NCBI RefSeq assembly: GCF_003326795.1
Contig: NZ_JPWI01000004.1
Span: forward strand, 227,528-291,527
DNA from: Thalassospira profundimaris
GTDB lineage: Bacteria; Pseudomonadota; Alphaproteobacteria; Rhodospirillales; Thalassospiraceae
Direction of reading: 5' to 3'
Length of the DNA: 64,000 bases
Both the position numbers and the translations under genes were made by a program. Position 1 is the first letter of the stretch. Every line of letters begins with the position of its first letter. The notes beneath the pieces were generated by a model that had not been told where the DNA came from, did no database searches, and was given only the letters and a program-made list of their open reading frames with translations. Below, one piece after another: positions 35,574 through 45,789 of this stretch.

Positions 35574-36386
35574 GTGGAACTGATTTTGGCAAAGCTGGGT
35601 GTTTCAGTTGGGATGGTTCTTGGACTGTCTTTTTTGGCTGAACGCGCAGGTCCCCGTGCGGCGGGTATTCTGTCGGGCTATCCACTTGGAACAGCAATTT
35701 TGCTGTATTTCATTGCAGTAGAACAGGGCATCGCATTTGCCAGTGAAAGTGCTGTCTATGCCATGCCCGGCCTGATCGCGACCCTGGCATTCCTTTACGG
35801 ATATTTTCATGCGTCGCGCCGATTGGTGTCTTTGCCGGTTATCTTGCAGATTTTGCTGAGTTCACTGGCGGCATTTGTGGTTTACTTTATTGTGTCATGG
35901 CTGTTTCAGCTGACCTCAATGAGCCTGACACAGGCTGCGATCATTTTGTTATTTGCAATATTTGCAGCCCTCGTTCTGTTTCGTAAGATCGAGAATGTCA
36001 AAATTCTGAACCGGGTGCGCATTACCAAACGGGTGATCGTCTTTCGGGCCGGTTTGGCATCGCTGATTGTCCTGGTTATCAGTGGTCTTGCGGCCTTGAT
36101 CGGTCCGCGCTGGTCAGGATTGCTGTCAGGCTTTCCGGTTGCCCTGTATCCGACAATGATTATCTTGCATTTCAGTTATGGTGCGGCACCAGTCCATACG
36201 CTGGTTCGGAACTTCCCGCGCGGGATGGGGGCATTGTGGATATATACGCTTGCTGTATCGCTCAGTTACCCTGTGCTTGGACTGAATTTTGGAACGCTGG
36301 TGTCATTTGCTGTCGCGACGGTCTATCTTGTCGCTTATTCCACTTTCGTTTGGATGAGGCAAAAGTCCGTGCGCACAGTAGAATGA
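35574..36386 (+). CDS. Duplicated GlpM-like membrane protein
   Basis: A 270-residue membrane protein with about eight hydrophobic segments and two similar halves: ERAGPRAAGILSGYPLGTA in the first and LIGPRWSGLLSGFPVALYP in the second. Each resembles the core of E. coli GlpM, a small membrane protein of unknown role near glycerol 3-phosphate genes. GTG 35574 is preferred because GAGGTG lies seven bases before it, and it removes a non-hydrophobic 12-residue lead. Function unknown; the internal repeat suggests an ancient duplication. It is not clearly in an operon. Confidence 0.75.
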   Translation: MELILAKLGVSVGMVLGLSFLAERAGPRAAGILSGYPLGTAILLYFIAVEQGIAFASESAVYAMPGLIATLAFLYGYFHASRRLVSLPVILQILLSSLAAFVVYFIVSWLFQLTSMSLTQAAIILLFAIFAALVLFRKIENVKILNRVRITKRVIVFRAGLASLIVLVISGLAALIGPRWSGLLSGFPVALYPTMIILHFSYGAAPVHTLVRNFPRGMGALWIYTLAVSLSYPVLGLNFGTLVSFAVATVYLVAYSTFVWMRQKSVRTVE

Positions 36387-36458
36387 TCCCATAATATTCA
36401 CCAACAATAGTGAATTAGCGGTCCGTTTGAACGGGCCAGTTCAGGGAGACGTATCTGC

Positions 36459-37220
36459 ATGCAGCAGGTTCAATCACTGGTCAGGGCATTAAGCATCCTC
36501 AATGCGCTTGCAGAAAGCGATGATGGCATGACTCTGACCGAAATTGCCCAACAGGTTAAGTTACCCCCATCGACGGCCCACAGATTGCTGACCACGATGC
36601 AGCACGAACGATATGTTTCGTTCGATGGCGAACGAACCCTTTGGTTTGTCGGTGTGCAGGCCTTCAGTGTTGGTAATGCCTTTACCAAAAACCGCAATCT
36701 TAGCCAGATTGCACGCCCCTATATGCGTGCGTTGATGGAAGATAGCGGTGAAACGGTGAACCTTGCCGTTGCAGATGGCGGCGAGGTGATTTTCCTGTCT
36801 CAGGTCGAATGCCGTAAAATGATGCGTGCGCTCGTAACCCCCGGTCGCCGTGCGCTTATGCATTGTTCCGGCGTTGGCAAGGCTCTTTTGGCGTTTTTGC
36901 CAGAAGCAGAACTGAAATCCGTGGTTACCAAGCATGGCTTGCCTAAGATCACAGAGCGGACACTCGTATCAGTCAGTGCCCTTGAAAAGGATCTGGAACG
37001 GTCACGTCAACGTGGCTATGCCCTTGACGACGAAGAGCATGCTGTTGGCCTGCGTTGCGTTGCAGGTGTGGTACGTGACGAAACGGGAAGCCCGATTGCC
37101 GCACTTTCACTTTCTGGGCCAGCGGCACGCATTCCGAACGATCATATCGAATTGCTGGGCCTGAAAGTCCGCCGTGTTTGTGCCGATCTCAGCCGTGAAT
37201 ATGGCGGTATGCCCGTATAA
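36459..37220 (+). CDS. IclR-family transcriptional regulator
   Basis: A 253-residue regulator. The N-terminal winged helix-turn-helix contains LTEIAQQVKLPPSTAHRLLTTM, and the C-terminal effector domain has VEFLSQVE-like strand patterns and ALDDEEHAVGLRCVAG typical of IclR proteins. AGGGAGAC precedes the ATG. Known relatives control aromatic acid, glyoxylate or sugar-acid genes, but no such genes are adjacent, so its target is unknown. It is convergent with a diguanylate cyclase gene. Confidence 0.9.
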   Translation: MQQVQSLVRALSILNALAESDDGMTLTEIAQQVKLPPSTAHRLLTTMQHERYVSFDGERTLWFVGVQAFSVGNAFTKNRNLSQIARPYMRALMEDSGETVNLAVADGGEVIFLSQVECRKMMRALVTPGRRALMHCSGVGKALLAFLPEAELKSVVTKHGLPKITERTLVSVSALEKDLERSRQRGYALDDEEHAVGLRCVAGVVRDETGSPIAALSLSGPAARIPNDHIELLGLKVRRVCADLSREYGGMPV

Positions 37221-37248
37221 TCGTCATCGCGGTCGGACTGACGGTTGC

Positions 37249-38694
37249 TCAGCGTGTTCTTGATCTGTTGTTTGTCGCAAAGCGGAAGTTGTTCCTTCCG
37301 CTTCTTTTTGCGGCATACATGGCGTCATCAGCAGAAACCAGAAGCTCGTCAACGGTTTCACCATGATCGGGATAAAGAGCAATCCCGATAGATGCGGAAA
37401 CGTGGTAAGGCGGGCGATCATTGCCAAGATCAATCGGGGTGCCTGAAAGTGCGTTTTGCAGTTTTCGGGCGACCTTTTCTGCGTCTTCCGGAGTTTCGCT
37501 TCCGGGCAGAATAATCGTGAATTCATCGCCGCCAATGCGTGCCACAGTATCAACATTTCGAAGCGTGCCGGTCAGGCGAGATGCAATTTCGCCAAGAACC
37601 TTGTCGCCTGTTGAATGGCCACCGGTATCATTGAGTTCCTTGAACGCGTCGATATCAATGAACATCAATGCAAAACATTCGCGCCGACGTTGGGAAAGTT
37701 TTATCGCGAAGCCCAGACGGTCCATGAACAGATAGCGATTCGGCAATGAGGTCAATGCGTCGTGACTGGCTTGAAAACGAATTTGTTCTTCAGCAAACTT
37801 GCGATCCGAAATATTGGTGAAGCTGGTGAGGCGCAGTGTCTTGTCCTGAACCATCACATTCCGACCATTGATTTCACATGGAAACATCGTGCCGTCCTTG
37901 CATTTTGCGACGGCTTCGTACGGTTTGTCATAACCTGATCTGATATTGGCCATGACAAGTGGCAGGGTTTCGCTGGAAATAATATCGGATGCGCTGAGAT
38001 CAAGAAGTTCATTGCGTGTATAGCCAAACATGCGTTCGGCAGCGTTGTTTGTATCAACGCACTTGCCACCATCGTGCAAGAACAGGGCTTCATTGCTTAG
38101 CGTTTCAAGGATTTGCAAGCGTTCCTCGCTTTCGCGACGTCGATTGCGCTCCTGCACAAGCTCCGTAATATCCCACAGTATGCAGTCAATCTGGCAGTCA
38201 TCGGTGAACGGAGGCAGAGCCCGCATCTGGATGCGAACCCATCGTTGTTCGCCCAGGTTGGCTTTGACAGTGTCTTCAAGTGTCTGAATCGTGCCCTTGG
38301 CTTCAATGGCTTCGCGGCGGAGATTCTGCAAGGTTTCAGGATCAAAGACCTGTTTTGGCAAACTGTCAGAAGTCGATACGCCCGCCCAGTCAAGGCCATG
38401 TTCAGATGCGAACTCGACCTTGCCGGTTTCATCTATACGAAAAACCACTCCGGGCAGTCGGGCAAAGAAGCGTTCGCGTGCGCTGGCATTTCGGCGCACC
38501 ATCAGGTGTAGAACTGCCAGGACCGCAGCAATTGATAAGAAGAAGATTATTGACGTCGAAAGCTGAGGAAGCGGGATACTTTCATCCATCAAAGAAACGG
38601 CAACCTCAAGGCCACCGCAAAACCATATCCCGAGCAGCCACCAGGATATGTGCAGTGCTATGAAATAGCGGTCATTCAAAAACGGGCCCGGCAT
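37249..38694 (-). CDS. Membrane-bound PAS-PAS-GGDEF diguanylate cyclase
   Basis: A 481-residue enzyme predicted to make cyclic di-GMP. Two N-terminal membrane helices (about residues 12-35 and 45-66) are followed by two PAS domains (about 75-185 and 190-305) and a GGDEF domain (about 310-475). The active-site loop is intact (RIGGDEF) and RNVD four residues before it is an I-site for product inhibition. There is no EAL domain. The signals sensed by the PAS domains are unknown. Confidence 0.92.
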   Translation of the reverse strand: MPGPFLNDRYFIALHISWWLLGIWFCGGLEVAVSLMDESIPLPQLSTSIIFFLSIAAVLAVLHLMVRRNASARERFFARLPGVVFRIDETGKVEFASEHGLDWAGVSTSDSLPKQVFDPETLQNLRREAIEAKGTIQTLEDTVKANLGEQRWVRIQMRALPPFTDDCQIDCILWDITELVQERNRRRESEERLQILETLSNEALFLHDGGKCVDTNNAAERMFGYTRNELLDLSASDIISSETLPLVMANIRSGYDKPYEAVAKCKDGTMFPCEINGRNVMVQDKTLRLTSFTNISDRKFAEEQIRFQASHDALTSLPNRYLFMDRLGFAIKLSQRRRECFALMFIDIDAFKELNDTGGHSTGDKVLGEIASRLTGTLRNVDTVARIGGDEFTIILPGSETPEDAEKVARKLQNALSGTPIDLGNDRPPYHVSASIGIALYPDHGETVDELLVSADDAMYAAKRSGRNNFRFATNNRSRTR

Positions 38695-38823
38695 ATCTGT
38701 TGGTATAACCTGCGCTTGTCATTCCGGACAAAGAATATACCTATAACGAGATATGACAAGTAACTGATTTGTATCAGTTAGATCTCAAACCGAGCGTTGT
38801 CGAACAACCGCTAAATATCATCA

Positions 38824-39492
38824 TTACATACCGGGACAGGAAATACCCGTGCCACCAAGCCCGCAATATCCGTCCGGGTTCTTATGAAGGTATTGCTGAT
38901 GGAAGTCTTCTGCATAGTAGAAGGTCGGGACATCTGCGATATCCGTGGTGATGTCACCTTGGCCAGCCGTGGTAAGCGCGGCATGATAGTTTTCGCGTGA
39001 TTCTGTTGCCGCGGCTTTCTGTTCTGCGTTGCCTACATAGATAACCGAACGGTATTGAGTTCCGATATCGTTACCCTGTCGCATGCCCTGGGTTGGGTCA
39101 TGGTTTTCCCAAAACAGTTTCAACAGCTGTTGATAGGAAATGACAGCCGGATCAAAAACAACCAGAACGACTTCGGCGTGGCCGGTCATTCCACTGCAAA
39201 CTTCGCGATATGTCGGGTTGTGAGTGTAACCACCTGCATAGCCGACCGCAGTGCTCCAGACGCCGTTTGCTTTCCAGAACAGGCGTTCAGCCCCCCAGAA
39301 GCATCCCATGCCAAACACGGCAACTTCCATATTATCGGGGAAGGGGCCAACCATCGGATTACCGGTCACAACATTTCGATCCGCAACGGCAATCGCATCG
39401 TCACGTCCGGGTAATGCGGTGTCGGCTGTCGGCATCTGTGCCTTGTCGGTTTTAAGAGCGGAAAGCATGTCTTTTACCTGATGAAATTTCAT
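38824..39492 (-). CDS. msrA: Peptide methionine sulfoxide reductase MsrA
   Basis: A 222-residue enzyme that reduces methionine S-sulfoxide in proteins and free methionine. The active-site [13 protein letters not shown] with its catalytic cysteine and the pattern [18 protein letters not shown] are present; [13 protein letters not shown] at the end supplies possible resolving cysteines. The start at 39492 (MKFHQVKDM) was chosen because AGAG precedes it; the frame extends upstream but without family content. It ends in the convergent gap with the cyclase gene. Confidence 0.93.
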   Translation of the reverse strand: MKFHQVKDMLSALKTDKAQMPTADTALPGRDDAIAVADRNVVTGNPMVGPFPDNMEVAVFGMGCFWGAERLFWKANGVWSTAVGYAGGYTHNPTYREVCSGMTGHAEVVLVVFDPAVISYQQLLKLFWENHDPTQGMRQGNDIGTQYRSVIYVGNAEQKAAATESRENYHAALTTAGQGDITTDIADVPTFYYAEDFHQQYLHKNPDGYCGLGGTGISCPGM

Positions 39493-39635
39493 ATTCTCTG
39501 TGCAATGTAACCCAGCACGCCACAATAGCAATTCCCCTGACGATAAAATGTCTTTGAACATTCTTTTGGTGCCACACCGGTGCCATCGGATAATGAGACG
39601 GCAGTTGATTGGTCTCGTGATTACAAGGGATTGTT

Positions 39636-39977
39636 GTGCGCAGAATACGGCATTTGAAATCAATGGGGCTGATGCTGGCAGGGGCCATCTGTTTGATCAT
39701 CGGCTTGGTGTTTTTGCCGTTACCGCCGCCATTTTTCGGTATGGTTTTTATTGCTGTGGGGCTGCCGATGTTGGCCGCCGGGTCAAAACGGATGCGACGT
39801 CTGATCCAGCATGTGCGCTGGCGTTACTATCGGCACAATGAAAAAGTGGAATATCTTCTGGGCCGGATGCCCGGATTTTTACGTCGTCACGGGTACAAAA
39901 CCCGCCCGGATGTTCTGGCCCGCCTGAACCGTAAAGCGACCGCAAGAGATATCGGGCAAAAGAGCGTTAAGTCCTGA
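39636..39977 (+). CDS. Small membrane protein, 113 aa
   Basis: A short protein with one or two hydrophobic stretches (about residues 10-45, containing [22 protein letters not shown]) followed by a basic, soluble C-terminal half rich in Arg and Tyr. It resembles small inner-membrane proteins with a PGPGW-like motif, but I do not know its function. It starts at GTG 39636 with an AAGGGA upstream and converges on the SPOR gene. Confidence 0.65.
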   Translation: MRRIRHLKSMGLMLAGAICLIIGLVFLPLPPPFFGMVFIAVGLPMLAAGSKRMRRLIQHVRWRYYRHNEKVEYLLGRMPGFLRRHGYKTRPDVLARLNRKATARDIGQKSVKS

Positions 39978-39994
39978 TAAACTATAATTTTAAA

Positions 39995-41371
39995 TCAAGG
40001 CGTTACGCGACGTATCAAGCAATCAAGACCAACTGACTTTAATTGCCCGCAGGCCGATATTGCCTCCGCCTGCGTGGAATATTTTCCGGTCAGGAGCCTG
40101 AAGAAAAGTCCCTGACCCTCAATTGCAATGGTGACGACTTCATGTTCGGCATTACTCAGAACACCTCTAGAGGATGACTGGAATTTCGACCAGGCGTCCT
40201 CAGCCCGCCCACGTGATCGATATGCTGCCAATTGCACTGCATAGTAGGGGCCGTTTGTTATAACGGGCGCTGCTTTGGCTGTTGGTACAATTCTTGGCGC
40301 GGAGGATGCTGTATTCTGATTGGCAACAACCTGTTTGGCTTCCGACTGTGACGCCATCGGCAATTCGATCATGGTGCTGGATGGCTCGCGGTCAACCACT
40401 TCAAGCTGACCTTGCTCAATCGGTCGAGAGTTGGTTGCAACGACCGCGCCGTCATGTTCAACACTTTCTGCTGTTCCTGCAATGGTTGGTGCATCGACCA
40501 TTGGTACCGGCACAGATACCATCTCTGATGCGGCATCGGTTTCAGCCGGTTTGGAAACAGGGACAGGCACCATTTGCGGCGTTGCTGCTGTTGAGGTAGC
40601 TAACATGGTGCTTGATGGCGTAGCTACAGCGACGGTTTGCGGTGCTGGCGCAGATGCAGACGAAATGCGTGGTTCGACCTTTGTCAGCTGGGCCGTGTTT
40701 GCGCTGACTTCCATGTTCATACGTTCAATCGGCTTGGTGCTGTCTTCCGGGGCCGCAACAGTCACTCCACCGGTTTCATAAAATCGACGGTTGCGCTCGA
40801 CCTTTGGCGGATCAGGAAGTTCCGGGCCCGGTGCAACCGTTGCGGCCGCAACAACGGCGTCGATTTCATGAGATCGCGCAAATTGCGGCGCGCTCTCATC
40901 AAGGGTCTTCAATCGGCGTTGGGCGAGGGAGCTGATATTCCCCGAAAGCTTGATACCCTGACCGCAATCCAGATTGACTTTGTTTTCCGGGGGGGACGCC
41001 GTCAGCCATACGTAAAGCTTTCTGGCGTTTGCATAGTCACCATCCATGTCAAATGAGATGGCCTGTATCAGGTTTTCTTGCGGCGTTCGGTCAAGCGGAA
41101 TTTCAGCTGCCGTTGATTGCAGCTGATCCGTTTTGGTCGCCGGAGCAAAGAAAAGACCGCATGCAGCGCGGTTGAATTCGACGCTGGCTTTTTGATCCAT
41201 GTTCGCAGGTTGCCGTGCGCCAAGTGATTGTTCGTTGCTGCCAGCACCGAACCACAAGCCTGAAAGATCATCTGTGCTGCAGGCAGTTAGTAGTGGCAAA
41301 AGTGCTGCGGCTGTAAACCAGCCCCGTCTCAGACGGGCATTCTTGTTGGTTGTCGCAGCTCTGATTTTCAC
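39995..41371 (-). CDS. SPOR-domain lipoprotein
   Basis: A 458-residue envelope protein. The N-terminus has a lipobox ending LLTAC at about residue 31, so it should be lipidated. The middle (about 190-360) is a long, low-complexity Pro/Ala/Ser/Thr-rich stretch, probably extended across the periplasm. The C-terminal 75 residues (PYYAVQLAAYRSRGRAEDAW to QLKSVGLDC) form a SPOR domain, which binds peptidoglycan lacking stem peptides, usually at division septa. The role is therefore likely in cell-wall or division processes. It is preceded by two small envelope genes on the same strand. Confidence 0.88.
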   Translation of the reverse strand: MKIRAATTNKNARLRRGWFTAAALLPLLTACSTDDLSGLWFGAGSNEQSLGARQPANMDQKASVEFNRAACGLFFAPATKTDQLQSTAAEIPLDRTPQENLIQAISFDMDGDYANARKLYVWLTASPPENKVNLDCGQGIKLSGNISSLAQRRLKTLDESAPQFARSHEIDAVVAAATVAPGPELPDPPKVERNRRFYETGGVTVAAPEDSTKPIERMNMEVSANTAQLTKVEPRISSASAPAPQTVAVATPSSTMLATSTAATPQMVPVPVSKPAETDAASEMVSVPVPMVDAPTIAGTAESVEHDGAVVATNSRPIEQGQLEVVDREPSSTMIELPMASQSEAKQVVANQNTASSAPRIVPTAKAAPVITNGPYYAVQLAAYRSRGRAEDAWSKFQSSSRGVLSNAEHEVVTIAIEGQGLFFRLLTGKYSTQAEAISACGQLKSVGLDCLIRRVTP

Positions 41372-41538
41372 GCTTCACCTGATGATTATATTATCAGCGT
41401 CAGTTATAGCCAGCAGCAGGGCTTGCCGCAACTGTTACAAGCGCCATCGTTGCTGTCAAGCAGGCTGAAAAATCAGATGGATATGAGGTTTGGTGAAGCT
41501 ATCAAGGCAAAAGCAGTGTGGTAAAAATCCCGTTTTGA

Positions 41539-41931
41539 TCAACGTGTGATCAGCGGGATCATGATGCCGGCCAACAAAACCAAAACGGTAATTGCAATGA
41601 CGATATTGATTACGCTTTTGCTAGCCTTGTTTGCTGTTTCCCTGTTCATACCGGCGTTCGCTTTACCTTTTCGGCCATTTCGACTTGCACCGGCACTTCC
41701 GCCACCTGTTTCAGCGGTCAGGATTTTGATGACCTGTTTTTTGTCTTTGCGGCTAGCCTGATCATATTTGCTTTCGACAATACGAACTTCGGTATTGTTT
41801 CTATTCGCCAGTGCTTCTTTGGCTGAATTCATTGCTGCGTTGTAATCGGCGACCGTTTCAAGGTCCATTTGTTGACCCGTCGACCGGATACATACAACAG
41901 TGTAGCTTTTGCGCATTATCGCGTCTGACAT
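41539..41931 (-). CDS. Small tail-anchored membrane protein
   Basis: A 130-residue protein of unknown function. The N-terminal 90 residues are soluble (RKSYTVVCIRSTGQQMDLE), then a short Gly-rich linker (TGGGSAGASRNGRKGK), and the last 25 residues are hydrophobic (VINIVIAITVLVLLAGIMI), typical of a C-terminal membrane anchor. The start at 41931 has GGAAGAG upstream. It lies between the SPOR gene and the TPR gene on the same strand and may belong to the same envelope function. Confidence 0.7.
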   Translation of the reverse strand: MSDAIMRKSYTVVCIRSTGQQMDLETVADYNAAMNSAKEALANRNNTEVRIVESKYDQASRKDKKQVIKILTAETGGGSAGASRNGRKGKANAGMNRETANKASKSVINIVIAITVLVLLAGIMIPLITR

Positions 41932-42063
41932 ATCTCTTCCACTCTCCAAAACGCCCGTCTTCCTGCGACATATGACGTTTTGGAGCCAAAATAAAAAGAT
42001 ATTCTAACGAATAGGGCCGATATTTTTTATTGCGTGGAAGATTATGGGCCTGGCAGTCGTTAT

Positions 42064-42531
42064 CTAACTCCCGATTTTCCCGGAAAGTTCTTTGTACTCT
42101 TTGCAATCTGTGCCGCAAACCTGTTCGAGACGCGCAAGATTTTCGCGCGCCATTTCAGGTTTTCCGGTCTGCAGGAACAATTCACCCTGATATTCGAGTG
42201 CCCCGACATGTTCAGGATCAATCATCAAGGCACGTTCGTAATTCTGCGAAGCGCTTTCAAAATCGCCGGTTTTACGCTGGCTGTAAGCAAGGTAATTGAA
42301 CAGGTCCGCATTGTCCTGATCGTCTTTGAGCATCGCTTCGATCTTGTCGATGGCCATGTCATACATACCGGTGTCGACAAGCTCCGTAACAGCAGACAAA
42401 TCCGTCCCGTCCGAGCTCCAGGTGTTGGAGTTGCCCATTGCAAGTGCACTGGTGGAGGTCATCGAACCGGCCAGCAATACAAACATCGCACAAGCCGAGA
42501 TCATTTTAGGGGTTTTACCCTTGCGGTTCAT
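42064..42531 (-). CDS. Exported TPR-repeat protein
   Basis: A 155-residue protein with a signal peptide (about residues 1-31, ending SALA) and about three tetratricopeptide-like helical pairs in residues 55-140 (for example GDFESASQNYERALMIDPEH). TPR domains bind partner proteins. I choose the ATG at 42531 because AAAGG lies seven bases before it. It is the first gene of a possible three-gene cluster with the tail-anchored protein and the SPOR lipoprotein, all on the minus strand. Confidence 0.75.
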   Translation of the reverse strand: MNRKGKTPKMISACAMFVLLAGSMTSTSALAMGNSNTWSSDGTDLSAVTELVDTGMYDMAIDKIEAMLKDDQDNADLFNYLAYSQRKTGDFESASQNYERALMIDPEHVGALEYQGELFLQTGKPEMARENLARLEQVCGTDCKEYKELSGKIGS

Positions 42532-42664
42532 CGTCATACCTTTCATTGATCATCTTGTGGCATCTACATGTGCGTTGGGACGCTTCGAATTTTTGATTTA
42601 TCACAACTGTAAGCTTCTCGTAATCACTTGTTGGTGAAGAATATGTCAAAGAAAGGGCGTGCCG

Positions 42665-43393
42665 TTGGGAATCATTGAAACACTTGCGCTGAGCATGGGC
42701 GGTGCATGGGCCAGCGGGGTCAATCTTTACGGAACGGTGGTTGTTCTGGGCATGATGAACAATTTCGGGTTCATCGATCTGCCGCCAGATTTACAAATTC
42801 TTGCAAGCTGGTGGGTACTTGCCCTTGCAATGTTTCTGTATCTGATCGAGTTCGTCGCGGACAAAATTCCGGTCGTTGATAGTGTTTGGGACGCGGTCCA
42901 TACCTTCATCCGGATTCCAGCCGGTGCTTTGCTGGCGGCAGGAGCCATGAGCGGTATCGATGCCGGACTGGGGGACGAAGCGCAAACCGCGATCAGTTTG
43001 CTTGTTGGCGGGACCATTGCCGCTGGCAGTCACTTCACCAAGGCCGGTAGCAGGGCCGCGATTAACACATCGCCTGAACCGGTTACCAACAGCATCGCCT
43101 CTGTCACCGAAGATGTCGCCGTCTTTGGTGCCCTTTACACGGTCGTTTTCCACCCCGTGATCTTCTTCGTCTTGTTTGCGTTGTTCATATTGCTGCTGAT
43201 CTGGCTGGTACCAAAAATCTGGCGTTTCATTGCAGAAGTTTTTGGAAATGTCCGCCATCCTGCAGCGGCATACGGGCAAGCAAGGGCGCAACATGCGGGG
43301 CCTGATCGCGGTCAGTTTGGAAAGATAACGCTTTCCGGTACGACGGATAAGGTACAACTTCCCAAAGGGGATCCTAAGTTACCACCGCGCTGA
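42665..43393 (+). CDS. DUF4126-family membrane protein
   Basis: A 242-residue membrane protein with about five hydrophobic segments and the family pattern ASGVNLYGTVVVLG, PVVDSVWDAVHTFIRIPAGALLA. It matches DUF4126, whose function is unknown. TTG 42665 gives a better ribosome-site spacing (AAGG eight bases upstream) than GTG 42659. It ends convergent with thrS, with a strong terminator between. Confidence 0.75.
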   Translation: MGIIETLALSMGGAWASGVNLYGTVVVLGMMNNFGFIDLPPDLQILASWWVLALAMFLYLIEFVADKIPVVDSVWDAVHTFIRIPAGALLAAGAMSGIDAGLGDEAQTAISLLVGGTIAAGSHFTKAGSRAAINTSPEPVTNSIASVTEDVAVFGALYTVVFHPVIFFVLFALFILLLIWLVPKIWRFIAEVFGNVRHPAAAYGQARAQHAGPDRGQFGKITLSGTTDKVQLPKGDPKLPPR

Positions 43394-43410
43394 TCACAGT
43401 TTGAACAAAC

Positions 43411-43446
43411 AAAAAAGCCCGCAAGCAATTGCCTGCGGGCTTTTTT
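43411..43446. terminator. Bidirectional terminator
   Basis: AAAAAAGCCCGCA (43411-43423) pairs with TGCGGGCTTTTTT (43434-43446). It serves the convergent DUF4126 and thrS genes. Confidence 0.92.
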
Positions 43447-43461
43447 GTTTTAAGCAGTTGA

Positions 43462-45399
43462 TCAGAACTCCGCTTCGATCACGCGATCACGGATTTCAGC
43501 AGCCATTGCCTCGGCAAGTTCATTGATGCCAAAGGTTTTCTGATGCTGGAAACCGATACGACGAACCGATGCGGTTTTTTCTTCGGCTTCGCGTTTGCCA
43601 AGGGCAAGGATCATCGGAACCTTGGCATGGCTGTGTTCCCGGACCTTGTAGTTGATCTTTTCGTTACGAAGGTCAAGCTCGACGCTGAGGCCTTTGGCTT
43701 CAAGAGCTGCCTTGACCTCATGGGCGTAATCGTCGGCCTCATTGGTGATCGAGCAGATGACCGCATGAACCGGAGACAGCCACAAGGGCAGGCGACCGGC
43801 ATAGTTTTCGATCAGAATACCGATGAAGCGTTCAAGCGAACCGAGAATTGCACGGTGCAACATGACCGGACGGTGTTTCTCGCCATCTTCGCCCATATAG
43901 GACGCATCAAGACGTTCCGGCAGAACAAAATCGGCCTGCAGCGTGCCGCACTGCCAGTCACGACCAATTGCATCGCGCAGAACGAACTCAAGTTTCGGCC
44001 CGTAGAACGCGCCTTCACCCGGATTGATTTCCAGTGCAAGACCGGCTTCTTCGGCGGCTTCGCGAAGGGCCGCTTCTGCCTTGTCCCAAATCTCGTCCGA
44101 ACCGGCGCGTACTTCCGGGCGGTCGGAGAATTTGACGAGAATGTCGGTAAAACCGAAATCCTTGTAAACCGATTTCAGAAGGTCACAGAAAATCTTGGTT
44201 TCCGAGACGATCTGGTCTTCGGTGCAGAAGATATGCGCATCATCCTGAATGAACTGACGGACACGCATGATGCCGTGCAGACCGCCGGACGGTTCATTAC
44301 GATGACAGCAACCAAATTCCGCCATGCGGAGCGGCAGATCACGATAGGATTTGCTGCCCAGACGGAAAATCTGCACATGACACGGGCAGTTCATCGGCTT
44401 AAGCGCCAGAACCTTTTCGGGATCATCTTCATCCGGGGTCGTGGTGAACATGTTCTCGCGGAACTTTTCCCAGTGACCGGATTTTTCCCAAAGCACACGA
44501 TCAACAAGCTGCGGGGTACGAACTTCCTGATATCCGGCGTTATCAAGACGATCACGGATATAGTTTTCGACCTTGCGATACAGCTTCAGTCCCTTGTCAT
44601 GCCAGAAGACAGACCCTTGTGCTTCTTCCTGCATGTGGAAGAGGTCCATTTCGCGGCCAAGACGACGGTGGTCGCGCTTTTCTGCCTCTTCAAGCATGTG
44701 CAGGTACGCATCAAGGTCTTCCTTGCTTTCCCAGCAGGTGCCATAGATACGCTGCAGCATCTCGTTGTCCGAATTGCCACGCCAATAGGCACCGGCAACC
44801 TTCATCAGTTTGAAGGCCTTGCCAATCTTGCCCGTGGACGGTGCATGCGGGCCACGGCAAAGATCAATGAAATCTCCCTGACGATAGCAGGTAATGGTTT
44901 CGGTTTCCGGCAGGTCACGGATGATCTCGGCTTTGTATTTCTCGCCCTTATCAAGGAAGAATTTGATCGCTTCGTTGCGATCCCAGACTTCACGAACAAT
45001 CGGCTCGTTCCGTTCGATGATCTTGTGCATCTGCTTTTCGATCTTGACCAGATCGTCGGGCGTGAACGGCGTGCTGCGTGCAAAGTCGTAATAAAAACCG
45101 TTTTCAATGGACGGGCCAATGGTGACCTGCGTGTCAGGATAAAGTTCCTGAACAGCTTCGGCCATCACATGGGCGCAATCGTGGCGGATCAGCGGCAGAA
45201 CCTCTGCATGGCCCTTGGTCACGATTTCGATAGTCGCGTCAGTGTCAATCTCGCGCGAAAGGTCGCGTACTTCACCGTTGACGATGATGGCAAAGGATTT
45301 CTTTGCCAGCGAAGAACTGATGCTTTTTGCGACATCAAAACCCGATACCGGGCCGTCAAATTCGCGTACGGCGCCATCGGGAAGGGTCAGGGCAATCAT
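43462..45399 (-). CDS. thrS: Threonine--tRNA ligase
   Basis: A 645-residue class II aminoacyl-tRNA synthetase that charges tRNA-Thr. It has the N-terminal TGS domain (about residues 1-62), an editing domain with [11 protein letters not shown], the catalytic core with [25 protein letters not shown] and a C-terminal anticodon-binding domain. Length and motif order are normal. It is transcribed alone. Confidence 0.97.
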   Translation of the reverse strand: MIALTLPDGAVREFDGPVSGFDVAKSISSSLAKKSFAIIVNGEVRDLSREIDTDATIEIVTKGHAEVLPLIRHDCAHVMAEAVQELYPDTQVTIGPSIENGFYYDFARSTPFTPDDLVKIEKQMHKIIERNEPIVREVWDRNEAIKFFLDKGEKYKAEIIRDLPETETITCYRQGDFIDLCRGPHAPSTGKIGKAFKLMKVAGAYWRGNSDNEMLQRIYGTCWESKEDLDAYLHMLEEAEKRDHRRLGREMDLFHMQEEAQGSVFWHDKGLKLYRKVENYIRDRLDNAGYQEVRTPQLVDRVLWEKSGHWEKFRENMFTTTPDEDDPEKVLALKPMNCPCHVQIFRLGSKSYRDLPLRMAEFGCCHRNEPSGGLHGIMRVRQFIQDDAHIFCTEDQIVSETKIFCDLLKSVYKDFGFTDILVKFSDRPEVRAGSDEIWDKAEAALREAAEEAGLALEINPGEGAFYGPKLEFVLRDAIGRDWQCGTLQADFVLPERLDASYMGEDGEKHRPVMLHRAILGSLERFIGILIENYAGRLPLWLSPVHAVICSITNEADDYAHEVKAALEAKGLSVELDLRNEKINYKVREHSHAKVPMILALGKREAEEKTASVRRIGFQHQKTFGINELAEAMAAEIRDRVIEAEF

Positions 45400-45789
45400 G
45401 GTTGGCTCAACTCTGCTTTATCTGCGGGCATAATTCAATAATGCACATATAGAACCCGCATGTTTACGCGGGGTAAATGCACAAGAAAAGGAATTTCAGG
45501 ATGAGGTCAAGTTCGCTCTTTGAAAAAAGCGATTTTCGGGACAGCACAAAGCACTGTGCAGCCATCAAGGCGCGCAGTGATTGCATTGGTGATCAAGTTT
45601 TTGTCGGCAAAGCCGTGCATTGATACTATCCCGTCAAGTGATGAGCCAATATAACAGGTGAAACATTCAGAGCAAGGCACAAGCACATGACAAAAGCCAA
45701 TATCTGACTTGCAGTCGTGAAGGTGAACCTGTTCTATCTTGGAAGATCAAAATAAAGGCGCCACCAACGCCTCGTAAGGGAGCCCCAAA
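45400..45789. other. Divergent intergenic region between thrS and an MFS gene
   Basis: About 390 bases without a gene. A weak stem CCCGC (45455-45459) / GCGGG (45468-45472) lies near the thrS start. No T-box or amino-acid leader peptide was recognised. It should hold both promoters. Confidence 0.45.

Noticed and set aside
43543..45441. A 632-residue reading frame antisense to thrS
   Set aside because: It lies wholly opposite a clear threonyl-tRNA synthetase, has no family similarity and is the mirror of that gene's codon bias.
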